A DNA stretch of 64,000 nucleotides from Azospirillaceae bacterium (lineage in GTDB: Bacteria; Pseudomonadota; Alphaproteobacteria; Azospirillales; Azospirillaceae), in the NCBI GenBank assembly GCA_028283825.1, contig JAPWJW010000001.1, positions 682,001 to 746,000 on the forward strand, read 5' to 3'. A model generated the notes under the pieces. The model had not been told where the DNA came from. It saw only the letters and a program-made list of their open reading frames with translations, and did not search any database. The position numbers and the translations under genes are program-made. Position 1 is the first letter of the stretch, and every line of letters starts with the position of its first letter. Shown one piece after another: positions 15,671-24,876 of this stretch.

Positions 15671-17347
15671 CTACCGGCCCGCCGCCCTCTGGGGGGCGGG
15701 CTGTGCCGGCGGCCGCTGGAAGCCGTGGCGGTAGACCTGCTCCACCAGCGCGCGGTGGTCGGGCAGTTCGGCCGCCGCCTTGGGCGCCACGGTGCGCAGG
15801 CCCTCGAACTCCCGCAGCGCTTCATCCCTGCGGCGGTATTGGGCGCGTAGCGGTTCCATGTCGGTTTTGAAGCCCATGCCGTACAGGATGTACTGGTAGC
15901 TGGCCGGCAGGAAGGTCTCATGGTCGGCGATGAAATCGAACCGGCCGGGCGGGCGATGGGCCCACAGCGCCAACCGGTCGCGCAAAGATTCCGGGATGGT
16001 GGCCGGGTCGGTGTTGTCCCGCCAGAAGGCGGTATCGGTGCGCCGCGTCAGGCAATAGTGCAGCTTCAGGAAATCGACGATGCGCTCGTACCGCTTGTCC
16101 ATCAGGGCGTTGAAGGTGCGCGCGGTGGGCGCCATGGCCGCCGCCGCGTCGCCCGGCTGGCCGCCCCCCTGCTGGCTACCCCACGGGAAGAACTGCGCGA
16201 TCATGTGGGCAGCCACCTCGATCAACATGATGCCGGTGGACTCCAGCGGTTCGAAAAAGCCGCCGGACAGGCCCACGGCCACGCAATTGCCCACCCACTG
16301 CGCCGTACGGTAGCCGGAATTGAAGGTCAGCTGCCGGGCATCCAGCCCGTCGGTCGTGGGGCCGATATAGCGGCGCAGCACGGCCTCCGCACTTGCATCG
16401 TCCGTGTGCCGGCTGGAATAGACGTAGCCCACGCCCCGGCGGTTATCCAAGCCGATGTCCCAGGTCCATCCGGCCGTGTGCGCCGTGGCCACGGTGTATG
16501 ACGGGATGGGCGCGTCCGGCCGGTCGTAAGGGACCTGAAGCGCCACGGCCCGGTCGGCGAACAGCACGTCGCCGCATCCCTTGAAGGGAACGCCCAGCGC
16601 CCGGCCGATGATCTCCGCCCGGAAGCCGCTGCAATCCACGTAGAGGTCGCCCGTCAGGTCGCCATGCTCGCGGGTCGTCAGGCGGGCGACGGCGCCGGCC
16701 CCGTCCAGCACCACCTGCTCCACCGTGCCCACCAGGTGGCGCACGCCCAGTTCGATGGCCACGGTGCGCAGCAAGGCGGCGAAGCGGCCGGCATCGAAGT
16801 GGTAGGCGTAGTTCAGCGGCGCGTGATAGGGCGGGTCGATGGCCCGCTTCGGCCCCCGGCTGGCGTCGGCCACGGTCTTCTGCAGGGTCACGGCTTCGGC
16901 GAAGGGCATGTCCCCCGCCAAGCCCATCAGCCAATAGGGCAGCAATTCCGGCCCATTCCCCTGGTGGGGGAAGTTGAAGGGGTGGAAATAATGGCTGTGG
17001 CCCGCCACGGCACCCCTGGCCTGGGTGGGGATGGCATCGGCGGCCGGTGCCGCCGCCCAATCCACGAAATGGACGCCCTGCTTGAAGGTGGCGCTGCTTT
17101 CCCGCAGGAAGCGCGCCTCGTCGATGCCGATGGCGGCCAGGGTGGACCGGATGGTGGGGAAGGTGCCTTCACCCACGCCGATGATGCCGATGTCGGCGGA
17201 TTCGATCAGGGTGATGGCCACACCGGGGGCAGCACCCGCCGGGGCCCCGGCGCCCAGGACACGCGCCAGATAGGCTGCGGTCAGCCAGCCGGCGGTACCC
17301 CCGCCCACGATCACGACATGGCGCTGTCCGCCCTGTGCTGCGGTCAT
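15671..17347 (-). CDS. Tryptophan halogenase-like FAD-dependent enzyme
   Basis: A 558-residue flavoenzyme. The FAD-binding GGGTAGW lies at 15-21. The conserved lysine that forms the haloamine in true halogenases is Lys89 in TFKQGVHFVDW. FEPLESTGI lies at 365-373. The halogenase signature W-x-W-x-I-P is present as WTWDIG (294-299) with Gly replacing Pro. Such proteins are common next to TonB receptors in sugar loci of Caulobacter, sphingomonads and Xanthomonas, where the natural substrate is mostly unknown. No flavin reductase is nearby. ATG 17347 follows GGGAGG; the GTG at 17368 is less likely. It is divergent from the TonB receptor across the palindromic operator region. Confidence 0.85.
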   Translation of the reverse strand: MTAAQGGQRHVVIVGGGTAGWLTAAYLARVLGAGAPAGAAPGVAITLIESADIGIIGVGEGTFPTIRSTLAAIGIDEARFLRESSATFKQGVHFVDWAAAPAADAIPTQARGAVAGHSHYFHPFNFPHQGNGPELLPYWLMGLAGDMPFAEAVTLQKTVADASRGPKRAIDPPYHAPLNYAYHFDAGRFAALLRTVAIELGVRHLVGTVEQVVLDGAGAVARLTTREHGDLTGDLYVDCSGFRAEIIGRALGVPFKGCGDVLFADRAVALQVPYDRPDAPIPSYTVATAHTAGWTWDIGLDNRRGVGYVYSSRHTDDASAEAVLRRYIGPTTDGLDARQLTFNSGYRTAQWVGNCVAVGLSGGFFEPLESTGIMLIEVAAHMIAQFFPWGSQQGGGQPGDAAAAMAPTARTFNALMDKRYERIVDFLKLHYCLTRRTDTAFWRDNTDPATIPESLRDRLALWAHRPPGRFDFIADHETFLPASYQYILYGMGFKTDMEPLRAQYRRRDEALREFEGLRTVAPKAAAELPDHRALVEQVYRHGFQRPPAQPAPQRAAGR

Positions 17348-17657
17348 CGTTCCCTCCCGTTCCGCCACCCCTTGGCGCCGGGGCGGCCCTTCTTATGTTT
17401 CTCAAAGTCCTAGAGGCGGTTTCGCCCCAGGGTTGCCGCCTTATCGCTTGCGATACGGCAAGCGCTGAAGGGCATGAGGACAGAATATCACGCTTCCCGC
17501 CATATGACAGCGCTGTGCGACAACGTTGTCATAATTTTGTTGACAGCTTTGTCGGTCGGGCTAAACATGCGACCACAGAGTGCGGAGCCCCGCAAAGAGG
17601 GCTGCGTGCCTGCACATCCGCCTAAAGCGACAGCTAAAATAAAAGGGAGGAAGCGAG
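17348..17657. promoter_or_regulatory. Divergent control region with clustered palindromic operators
   Basis: The region between the halogenase-like and TonB-receptor starts holds several inverted repeats. ACAGCGCTGT (17507-17516) and GACAACGTTGTC (17519-17530) are perfect palindromes with central CG/GC, as LacI-family operators usually have. TGACAGCTTTGTCG (17541-17554) is an imperfect third copy. TATCGCTTGCGATA (17442-17455) is a different perfect palindrome closer to the halogenase-like gene. A TTGACA -35 (17540-17545) and TAAACA (17562-17567) at 16-bp spacing suggest the receptor promoter, with the third operator overlapping its -35 region. Confidence 0.6.
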
Positions 17658-19961
17658 ATGAAGGCGAGACTCGGACTCTATCTGCAAGCAGCGGCCATCG
17701 TGGCCCTATCCGGCGGCGCCTATGCGCAGACCGCCGCCACCCCCGCCGCTGAATCCGACACACTCGGTGAAATCGTCGTTACCGCGACCAAGCGCGAAAC
17801 CAAGCTGCAGGAAACGCCGATCGCCGTGTCGGCGTTCAGCCAGGACAGCCTGGACAAGCAGCAGGTGAAGGACATCACCGACCTGGCGAAATACGTCCCC
17901 AGCCTGGCCTTCGGCCAGCAGGGCGACCAGAACGCCATCACGCTGACCCTGCGCGGCATCGGCAACGACAGCGCCTATACCGAAGTGGCTGACCCCGAGG
18001 TCGCCATGTACGTGGACGGCATCTATTCGCCGCGCGCCCAGGGCGCGTCCGTGCTGATGTACGACATGGAACGCGTGGAAGTGCTGCGCGGTCCGCAGGG
18101 CACCCTGTTCGGCCGCAACGCCACCGTCGGCGCCGTCAACCTGATCTCCGCCAAGCCGACCTTCGACAAGGAATACGGCAATGCCGAGGTGGTGGCCGGT
18201 TCCTACGGCCGCTTCGGCAGCCGCGGCATGTTCAACCTGCCGGTCAGCGACAAGCTGGCCTTCCGCGTCGCCTTCGTGTCGGAGAAGCACGACGGTTACG
18301 CCGATTACCAGCCTGCCCCCAACGTGGCGGGCGTGAACCCGGCGGCTTATGTCACCAGCGGGCCGAAGTACTACGCCGCCGACCAGAAGTCGTTCCGCGT
18401 CAGCGGCGCCTGGCAGCCGACCGACAGCTTCACCTGGGATCTGAATTTCGAGTGGTATGAGGACACCGGCACCCCGGTCGAACCGCTGATGCAGAACCCG
18501 CGTGCGGGTCAGACGCTGTGGTCGGTCCAGGCCGATACGGCGCCCTTCCAGGACCGTACGGCCAAGTCCGTCCACAGCAAGATGGACTACCAGATCAACG
18601 ACTACCTGGAACTGACCTACGTGGCCGGCGCCTCCTGGCTGGGCGGGAACAACCAGGTGGACGCCGACGGCGGCACCCTGCCGCCGACCAGCGACAGCAC
18701 GCCGTCCGGCGCGTTCGAACAGAACAGCACCGTCTGGTCCGCTTACGATTTCTTCAGCCACGAACTGCAGCTGAAGTCGTCGGGTGTGCACACCATCGAC
18801 TGGATCGTGGGTGCCTACTACTCCCACGAAACCAACAAGATCCGCTTCGACATCGACCAGGCCAACGGCTACCGCCTGGGCACGTTCAGCTGGGCCGGCA
18901 GCTTCATCCAGGCCGATCGCGAGATCGAGTCCGCCGCCGGCTTCGGCCAGGCCACCTGGCATGTCACCGATGACATCCGCCTGACCGGCGGCCTGCGCTA
19001 CACCCGTGATGACAAGTCGGACGTGGGTGGCCGCAACGTCACCTGTAACGGCTGCACCGAAGGCATCTTCGGCCGCGACCCGTACAGCATCCCCGGCTAC
19101 ACCGCGTCGCCCAACGACGTCTACGGCCAGTGGAGCAAGGCGACCTGGCTGGTCCGCGCCGACGCCGACATCATCAAGGACGTGCTGATGACCTATGCCA
19201 GCGTCGGCACAGGCTTCAAGTCCGGCAATATTGAGGACGGCGGCAAGCTGGCCGGGCCTGAGACGCTGACCAACTACGAAGTCGGCGCCAAGACCACGCT
19301 GTTCGGCGGCAAGGCCACCTTCAACCTGGCGGCCTATTACGAAGACTTCACCGGCTATCAGGTGAACCAGGCGGTGACCACCCGCGACGCGGCCGGCCAT
19401 GTCATCGCCTCGCAGATCGTGACGCAGAACGCCAAGGGCGCCAAGGCCTACGGTATCGAGGCCGAACTGGCGGCCCGCATCACCAAGCAGGACACGGTCA
19501 ACCTGTCGCTGTCCGCCCAGCATACCGAGCTGGAGGAACTGGAAAGCATCGACGCCCGCCTGTACAGCGGCGGCGATACCGCCCACCTGGTGGAACTGAA
19601 GGGCAATGAACTGCCCCACGCCCCGACCCTGTCGGGCACCGTCGGGTATGAGCACGTGTTCGACCTGCCCAACGGCGGCACGATCACGCCGCACGTGGCC
19701 ATGCATTTCGAGACCCGCAGCTGGCTGTCGTTCTTCAACGTGCCCGTCTATGACGAGCAGAAGGCCTACACCCGCACCGATCTTAGTGTTCGGTATGATG
19801 CCCCCAGCGGCAACTGGTCGCTGGAAGGCTTCGTGCAGAACCTGGAAAACGCCAACATCAAGTCCAACGCCGGTTCCTTCGGGGCCCCGGCGACCCCCAT
19901 CTGGACGGCCGTCTACATGCCGCCCCAGACCTGGGGGGTGCGTGCCCGGGCCAGCTTCTGA
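17658..19961 (+). CDS. TonB-dependent outer-membrane receptor
   Basis: A 767-residue receptor with a signal peptide ending near AYAQT (about residue 23), a TonB-box-like DTLGEIVVTATKRE, a plug domain (LQETPIAVSAFSQDSL, LRGIGNDSAYTEVADPEVAMYVDGIY, RVEVLRGPQGTLFGRNATVGAVNLIS) and a 22-strand-type barrel ending in a terminal Phe (VRARASF), as needed for outer-membrane assembly. The family imports oligosaccharides, siderophores and other large ligands. A LacI/GPH neighbourhood argues for a carbohydrate. AGGGAGGAAGCGAG gives a strong ribosome-binding site. It is divergent from the halogenase-like gene and is followed by a good terminator. Confidence 0.94.
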   Translation: MKARLGLYLQAAAIVALSGGAYAQTAATPAAESDTLGEIVVTATKRETKLQETPIAVSAFSQDSLDKQQVKDITDLAKYVPSLAFGQQGDQNAITLTLRGIGNDSAYTEVADPEVAMYVDGIYSPRAQGASVLMYDMERVEVLRGPQGTLFGRNATVGAVNLISAKPTFDKEYGNAEVVAGSYGRFGSRGMFNLPVSDKLAFRVAFVSEKHDGYADYQPAPNVAGVNPAAYVTSGPKYYAADQKSFRVSGAWQPTDSFTWDLNFEWYEDTGTPVEPLMQNPRAGQTLWSVQADTAPFQDRTAKSVHSKMDYQINDYLELTYVAGASWLGGNNQVDADGGTLPPTSDSTPSGAFEQNSTVWSAYDFFSHELQLKSSGVHTIDWIVGAYYSHETNKIRFDIDQANGYRLGTFSWAGSFIQADREIESAAGFGQATWHVTDDIRLTGGLRYTRDDKSDVGGRNVTCNGCTEGIFGRDPYSIPGYTASPNDVYGQWSKATWLVRADADIIKDVLMTYASVGTGFKSGNIEDGGKLAGPETLTNYEVGAKTTLFGGKATFNLAAYYEDFTGYQVNQAVTTRDAAGHVIASQIVTQNAKGAKAYGIEAELAARITKQDTVNLSLSAQHTELEELESIDARLYSGGDTAHLVELKGNELPHAPTLSGTVGYEHVFDLPNGGTITPHVAMHFETRSWLSFFNVPVYDEQKAYTRTDLSVRYDAPSGNWSLEGFVQNLENANIKSNAGSFGAPATPIWTAVYMPPQTWGVRARASF

Positions 19962-20068
19962 TCCGGTTTGTTTGTTCGACTTCCCCGGGCGCTGGGGAAC
20001 CCCAATTCCTTCCGTGCCCGGGTTTTCCCTTTCCAGCAGGATACACTCTCCCCGAATCCTGCGCCTTG

Positions 20069-20100
20069 GTGGGCGGCGCCCCCCAGCGCCGCCCACTTCT
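20069..20100 (+). terminator. Intrinsic terminator after the TonB receptor gene
   Basis: TGGGCGGCGC and GCGCCGCCCA form a perfect 10-bp stem (extended by G69-C96) around CCCCCA, followed by a pyrimidine-rich CTTCTTTCCCTTTCT. It would separate the receptor from the second LacI gene. Confidence 0.75.
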
Positions 20101-20178
20101 TTCCCTTTCTGCCCACGCCCCTTTGCCTGAACGCTCTTGGCCTCAACAGCGTCACGCCCCCAGAAGACGGGAGCCCCC

Positions 20179-21231
20179 ATGGCCCAGCCGGAAAAGCGAT
20201 CCATCACCATCCGGGAGGTCGCGGGCTTGGCCCAGGTGTCCATCAAGACCGTGTCGCGGGTTCTCAACCGTGAGGCCGGCGTTTCCAATGAGACGCAGGC
20301 GCGGGTGCAGGACGCCATCGCCCAGCTGGACTACCGCCCCAACCTGAACGCGCGCGGCCTGGCCGGCGACCGGTCCTTCCTGATCGGCCTGTTCTACGAC
20401 AACCCCAGCGCCCATTATATGAGTGACGTGCAGACCGGCGCCGTGGGCCGCTGCCGCGAGGGCGGCTTCCATCTGCTGGTGGAACCGTGGGACAGTGCCG
20501 ACCCCAAGGTTGGCGACCAGGTCATCAATCTGATTTCCCAATTGCGGCTGGAAGGCGTCATCCTGACCCCACCCCTGGTGGATCATGCCGGTGTGCTGGA
20601 TGCGTTGCGCACATCGCGCATCCCCCTGGTGCGCATAGCACCCGATACCGACCGTGAGACGGCCCCCTTCGTCTACATGGACGACTACGCCGCCGCCCGG
20701 CAGATGGCCGCCTACCTGATCAGCCTGGGGCATCGCCGTATCGGTTTCATCCTGGGCCACCCCGACCATGGCGCCACCGAGCAACGGTATCGCGGGTTCC
20801 GGGACGAACTGGCCGAACACCGCCTTCCGCTGGATCCCGACCTGGTGCGGCCGGGCTATTTCTCCTACCGCGCCGGCATGGCGTGCGCCGAACATCTGCT
20901 GACCCTGGCCGACCGTCCCACCGCCATCTTCGCCAGCAACGACGACATGGCGGCAGCATCCATCGCGGTGGCGCAGCGCCTGGGGCTGCAGGTCCCGGCC
21001 GACCTGTCGGTGGCCGGTTTCGACGACACGCCCGTCGCCCGCATCATCTGGCCACAGCTGACCACCATCCGCCAGCCGATCGCGCGCATGGCGGCGGCGG
21101 CGGCCGACCTGCTGATCGACCGGGCGGTGCGCCGCCAGCCCTGGTCCTATCCCATGCCCCGCCGCCTGCTGGAGTTTGAGGTGGTGGTACGGGAATCGAC
21201 CGCCCCGCCGCCGGCCCGCCCCCGGCGGTAA
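20179..21231 (+). CDS. LacI family transcriptional regulator (second copy)
   Basis: A 350-residue LacI/GalR protein with HTH SITIREVAGLAQVSIKTVSRVLNREAGVS, hinge LDYRPNLNARGLAGD, and core motifs LISLGHRRIGFILG, FASNDDMAAASIAVAQ and VAGFDDTPVARIIWPQLTTIRQP. It is clearly paralogous to the regulator at 14.6 kb. ATG 20179 follows GGGAG at 5 nt. It sits downstream of the TonB receptor behind a terminator and probably has its own promoter. The identical SIKTVSRV recognition helix suggests overlapping operators, while different pockets suggest different inducers. Confidence 0.92.
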   Translation: MAQPEKRSITIREVAGLAQVSIKTVSRVLNREAGVSNETQARVQDAIAQLDYRPNLNARGLAGDRSFLIGLFYDNPSAHYMSDVQTGAVGRCREGGFHLLVEPWDSADPKVGDQVINLISQLRLEGVILTPPLVDHAGVLDALRTSRIPLVRIAPDTDRETAPFVYMDDYAAARQMAAYLISLGHRRIGFILGHPDHGATEQRYRGFRDELAEHRLPLDPDLVRPGYFSYRAGMACAEHLLTLADRPTAIFASNDDMAAASIAVAQRLGLQVPADLSVAGFDDTPVARIIWPQLTTIRQPIARMAAAAADLLIDRAVRRQPWSYPMPRRLLEFEVVVRESTAPPPARPRR

Positions 21232-21337
21232 GCCCCCTCACCCCTGCGGGCTACCCCTACGGTTCGCATTCCCTGCCGCGCCGCTCCCCGGCACCATATA
21301 ACTTGGGGATAAGGCGGGGAATTGACGACGGCGTTCC

Positions 21338-22969
21338 ATGTCCAACTTGATCAATCGAATCACCGCCTGGTGGCTGGGGGAAGGGCCGGAGGATTCCCAG
21401 CCGCAGAACGGTGCCCGGGTGGGTGCCGGCCAGCCCATCACCCCGGATGCCGGGCCGGATGATTTCCAGGAACGGCTGGGCGCCATCCTGGACCACCAGT
21501 CCAAGATCGCCGCCGGCAGTGTCCAGATGCTGGGCCTGGAAAGCCTGCGGGACAGGCTGGGCCCCCGTTGGGGTGCCGTGCGCGACCGCGTGCACCAACT
21601 GGCGGATCGGCTGATCAATCAGGCGCTGGGTCCCAGCGATGTGGTTTTTCCCTACGGACCCGACACCTATCTGGTGGTTTTCTCCCAGATGGACGAACGG
21701 GCGGCCAGCCTGTTGTGCGCCCGCGTCCTGCAGGATCTGCAGCGCCTGCTGCTGGGCGACGCCGACACCGCCAGCATCGTGGTGCGCACGGCGGTGCGGC
21801 AGGTGTCGGGTGATCTGGTGCTGAAGCCCCACCGGCTGGCCGACCTGTTGTCCAGTGCTGCCCGGACGGGCGCCTTGAGCATGGCGGGTGGGGCGACGAC
21901 GGGTGGGGGCGGCGTGCCCGCGCATTGGAAGACGACGGCTGACGCTGGTCCTCGAACGGGTCAGGGGCCGGCGGGACGCCTGGTTTCCGATCCGCGTGGC
22001 GACGGTGTCGGCGATCCGCAGTGGGGGGCGCTGCCCAGCCAAGGGGGCGGTCGTGCGCCACCCGGCTATATTCCCGTCCCGCCGGGCGCACCCAAGGCCG
22101 CCGGCGCGTTCGTGGTCACGGATGATGGTCCCCTGCCGGCCTTCAGCCAATCCGACGTGACGGCGGCGTGGGCGGCCCAGGCCCAGAGCGGGCCGCTGGA
22201 GATCGTCTATCGCCCGGTCTGGGATGCCACCCATCAGGCCTTGTGCCTTTACATCACCCGCGGCCGCCGTCTGCGCCGGGGCGGCCAGGCGACCTACGGG
22301 TATGACGCCATTCCCCAGATCAACGCCCCCGGCCCGATGTCGGCGGAGACCTTGCAGGCCATCCTGGACATGGATGAGGAAGCGGTGCGCCAGGCCATCG
22401 CCGCCTATCTGGAACTGTACGACAACCGCTTCCGCTTCTTCCTGTCCCTGCCGGTCCATTATGAGACGCTGGCCGGGGTTCAGCGCCGCCGGTCCTATGT
22501 GGCGCTGGCCAGCCGCATCCCGGCACATCTGATCCCGTTCCTGACCTACCATCTGGTGGGGCTGCCAGATGGCACCCCCACCGGCCGGCTGGCCGATTTC
22601 GTCATGGCGCTGAAGCCCTTCGGCCGCAACCTGATGGTGGGCGTCGATTTTGGCCGGCAGGACCTGGCGACCCTGGCCACCGCCGGGGTGAAGGGGGTGG
22701 GCATCATCCTGCCCAGCCTCGGGGCGCACGAACGGCTGGCCCTCGACCGCCTGGCCACCGAATTGGGGCTCATGGCGGCGGAGGCGCGGCGCAACCGGCT
22801 GAAGCTTTATGTCGAGGGCGTGGACACGGTTGAACTGGAGGCCATGGTGGACCGCGTCGGCGCCGACTTCGTCGCCGGCGACCTCATCGGCGGCTGGACC
22901 GAGACGCCGGAACATATCGTGCGTATGTCCCGCCGCGAACTGCTGTCCAACACCCGCCCGCCGCCATAG
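21338..22969 (+). CDS. Degenerate GGDEF/EAL-type signalling protein, probably non-catalytic
   Basis: A 543-residue protein with two parts joined by a Gly/Pro-rich linker (about 185-260). In the first part, SDVVFPYGPDTYLVVFSQMDE (100-120) aligns with the R-Y-G-G-D-E-F-L segment of diguanylate cyclases but lacks the GGDEF residues. The second part resembles an EAL domain: GPLEIVYRPVWDATHQALCLY where Y-Q-P-...-E-A-L is expected, LMVGVDFGRQDL for D-D-F-G, and LYVEGVDTVELEAMVDRVGADFVAGDLIGG for the E-G-V-E...Q-G closing motif. Key acidic residues for cyclic-di-GMP cleavage are missing, so a binding or scaffold role is inferred. There is no membrane segment. Confidence 0.75.
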   Translation: MSNLINRITAWWLGEGPEDSQPQNGARVGAGQPITPDAGPDDFQERLGAILDHQSKIAAGSVQMLGLESLRDRLGPRWGAVRDRVHQLADRLINQALGPSDVVFPYGPDTYLVVFSQMDERAASLLCARVLQDLQRLLLGDADTASIVVRTAVRQVSGDLVLKPHRLADLLSSAARTGALSMAGGATTGGGGVPAHWKTTADAGPRTGQGPAGRLVSDPRGDGVGDPQWGALPSQGGGRAPPGYIPVPPGAPKAAGAFVVTDDGPLPAFSQSDVTAAWAAQAQSGPLEIVYRPVWDATHQALCLYITRGRRLRRGGQATYGYDAIPQINAPGPMSAETLQAILDMDEEAVRQAIAAYLELYDNRFRFFLSLPVHYETLAGVQRRRSYVALASRIPAHLIPFLTYHLVGLPDGTPTGRLADFVMALKPFGRNLMVGVDFGRQDLATLATAGVKGVGIILPSLGAHERLALDRLATELGLMAAEARRNRLKLYVEGVDTVELEAMVDRVGADFVAGDLIGGWTETPEHIVRMSRRELLSNTRPPP

Positions 22970-22983
22970 GGGAATAAGGGCCG

Positions 22984-23814
22984 CTATTGCCGCTGCGGCA
23001 ACTGGGCCCGCAAGCGCGCCGCTTCGCCCTGGTCCTGGGCAACACCGTCGCCTTGGCTGTACAGGTCGGCCAGCATGGCGATGGCGGTGGGGTCATTCTT
23101 TTCCGCGGCCTTGCGCAGCCAGCGTGCGGCCTCCGCCGGATCGCGCGCCACCTCGGGATCTTGCAGGTACATCTTGGCCAGACGGACTTGCGCCTTGACG
23201 AAGTCCCCGTTCGCCGCTTGCTGGAACAGCCGTATCGCATCCGTCGTGCTGTGGGGCACACCCTCGCCCTTGGCGTATTGGACACCCAGGTCGAATGCTG
23301 CCTCGGCGGAGCCTTTTTCGATCGCCGTCTGGTTCAGGCTCGCGGCCTTGGCGGTATCCCGCTCCACGCCCGCGCCCAGATAATAAAGCTTGGCCAGTTC
23401 CGTTTGCGCCGACGCCAGCCCCTGGTTGGCGGCAAGGTTGAACAGGCGCGCCGCTTCCGACAGGTTCTGTTCCACGCCGGTGCCATCGACATAACGCAAG
23501 CCCAGGAAATACTGGCCGTTGGCGTTGCCGGCCTCCGCCGCCTGGCGGAACAACTCCAGGGCCTTCGCCCGGTCTTGAGGAACGTACCGGCCATTATCGT
23601 AGATGGTGCCGAGGGCCACCATGGCTTCGGTGTCACCTCGCTCGGCATGCGCCTTTATGCTTGAGACGACCATCGCCGCCTCTTGGCGGCTAGGATTCGG
23701 CGATATGGTCGCCTGGACGGTCGGTTGTGGATCGGCTCCTGCCGTGGCGGCTGTGCCCAGGATCGCGAACGACAGCAGCACGGCCGGAAACGGCCGCCAT
23801 GAGCAATTCCGCAT
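22984..23814 (-). CDS. Exported Sel1-repeat protein (copy 1)
   Basis: A 276-residue protein with a signal peptide ending near AGADP and then about six Sel1-type TPR repeats of 36 residues (for example AMVALGTIYDNGRYVPQDRAKALELFRQAAEAGN and GQYFLGLRYVDGTGVEQNLSEAARLFNLAANQG). Sel1 repeats form superhelical scaffolds for protein binding, often in envelope functions. ATG 23814 is chosen because the longer frame starts with a TTG and lacks a good ribosome-binding site. It is a tandem paralogue of the next gene upstream on the same strand, 75 bp away. Confidence 0.88.
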   Translation of the reverse strand: MRNCSWRPFPAVLLSFAILGTAATAGADPQPTVQATISPNPSRQEAAMVVSSIKAHAERGDTEAMVALGTIYDNGRYVPQDRAKALELFRQAAEAGNANGQYFLGLRYVDGTGVEQNLSEAARLFNLAANQGLASAQTELAKLYYLGAGVERDTAKAASLNQTAIEKGSAEAAFDLGVQYAKGEGVPHSTTDAIRLFQQAANGDFVKAQVRLAKMYLQDPEVARDPAEAARWLRKAAEKNDPTAIAMLADLYSQGDGVAQDQGEAARLRAQLPQRQ

Positions 23815-23889
23815 CTTCCCCAAAATCCCCCAAAAGCCATGTTCGACTATCAACCAATCTGGCCGGTCGGAGGTTCTGCACGCAAGAGG

Positions 23890-24876
23890 TCAGTGGTTGG
23901 GCAGTTTCGCCCGCAGCCGTGCCGCCTCCGCCGGGTCCTTGGGGGCGCCATCACCGTTGGCGTACATCTTGCTCAGCAAGGTGATGGCGCCTTGTTCGCC
24001 ATTGTCCGCGGCCTTGCGCAGCCATTGCAGGGCACGGGCGTCGTCCTTGGGCACGCCTTCACCCTGATGGTATTGGTAACCCAAGGCGAATTGCGCCGGG
24101 ACCCAGCCGCTTTCCGCCGCCAGGGTGTTCCAGCGTGCGGCTTCCACCGGGTCCCGGGTCACGCCGACGCCGGCCAGATACAGGGCCCCCATCTGGCCCT
24201 GGGCACGGGCGAAGCCTTGGTTGGCCGCCTGCTTGTAGAGGCGCGCCGCCTCCGTCGGGTTCTTCTCCACGGCTGTGCCGGTCTGATACATCCAGGCCAG
24301 GTTGGTCTGGCCGGCGGGGTCGCCTTGCCGGGCACCCAGTTTGTAAAGACGGGCGGCCTCGTTCAGGTCCTTGGGCACGCCGCTGCCGTTTTCATAATGC
24401 CAACCCAGGGTGACCTGGCCACGGGCGTTGCCCTGGTCGGCCGCCAGCTTGTACAGGCGTGCCGCCTCCACCGGGTCTTTGGGCAGACCGTTGCTGCCTT
24501 GGTCGTACAGCACCGCCAGGCCGACCTGGGCCGTGGCGTTTCCCTTGTCCGACGCCTGGCGCAGATAGGCCAGGGCCTTATCCTTGTCCACCGGCACGCC
24601 CAGGCCTTGGCCATAGGCGCGCGCCAGTTCCACCATGGCGCCGGCATCGCCCTGCTTGGCCAGCGTCTGTAATGTGGGCAGGGCGGCGGCATAGTCCTGC
24701 CGCGCCATCGCCAGCCTGGCGATGGCCAGGTCGCTGGCCGGGTCGGCCAGGGCCGGGGTGCCGACGGTCGAACCCAGGACCAGCCCCAGAACCACCAGGG
24801 CGGCGGACGCCAGCCGGGAGAGGTACCGCGGCGCGCGCTGGCGCCAGGGCTGTGTGCGGGACGGGGACTGTGGCAT
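23890..24876 (-). CDS. Exported Sel1-repeat protein (copy 2)
   Basis: A 328-residue protein with a basic n-region and signal/anchor segment (LASAALVVLGLVLGSTVGTPALA), then about seven Sel1 repeats such as AQVGLAVLYDQGSNGLPKDPVEAARLYKLAADQGN. It shares the repeat layout and the closing EAARLRAKLP motif with copy 1, so the pair arose by duplication. ATG 24876 follows GGAAGG at 8 nt. The partner is unknown. The gene ends 13 nt before the window position where the downstream copy's leader begins to show its own start signals, so co-transcription is plausible. Confidence 0.88.
   Translation of the reverse strand: MPQSPSRTQPWRQRAPRYLSRLASAALVVLGLVLGSTVGTPALADPASDLAIARLAMARQDYAAALPTLQTLAKQGDAGAMVELARAYGQGLGVPVDKDKALAYLRQASDKGNATAQVGLAVLYDQGSNGLPKDPVEAARLYKLAADQGNARGQVTLGWHYENGSGVPKDLNEAARLYKLGARQGDPAGQTNLAWMYQTGTAVEKNPTEAARLYKQAANQGFARAQGQMGALYLAGVGVTRDPVEAARWNTLAAESGWVPAQFALGYQYHQGEGVPKDDARALQWLRKAADNGEQGAITLLSKMYANGDGAPKDPAEAARLRAKLPNH

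Noticed and set aside
17706-20318. An 870-codon open frame on the minus strand opposite the TonB receptor
   Set aside because: It is the antisense of a gene with full receptor motifs; its translation is low-complexity Gly/Arg/Val/His and has no domain.
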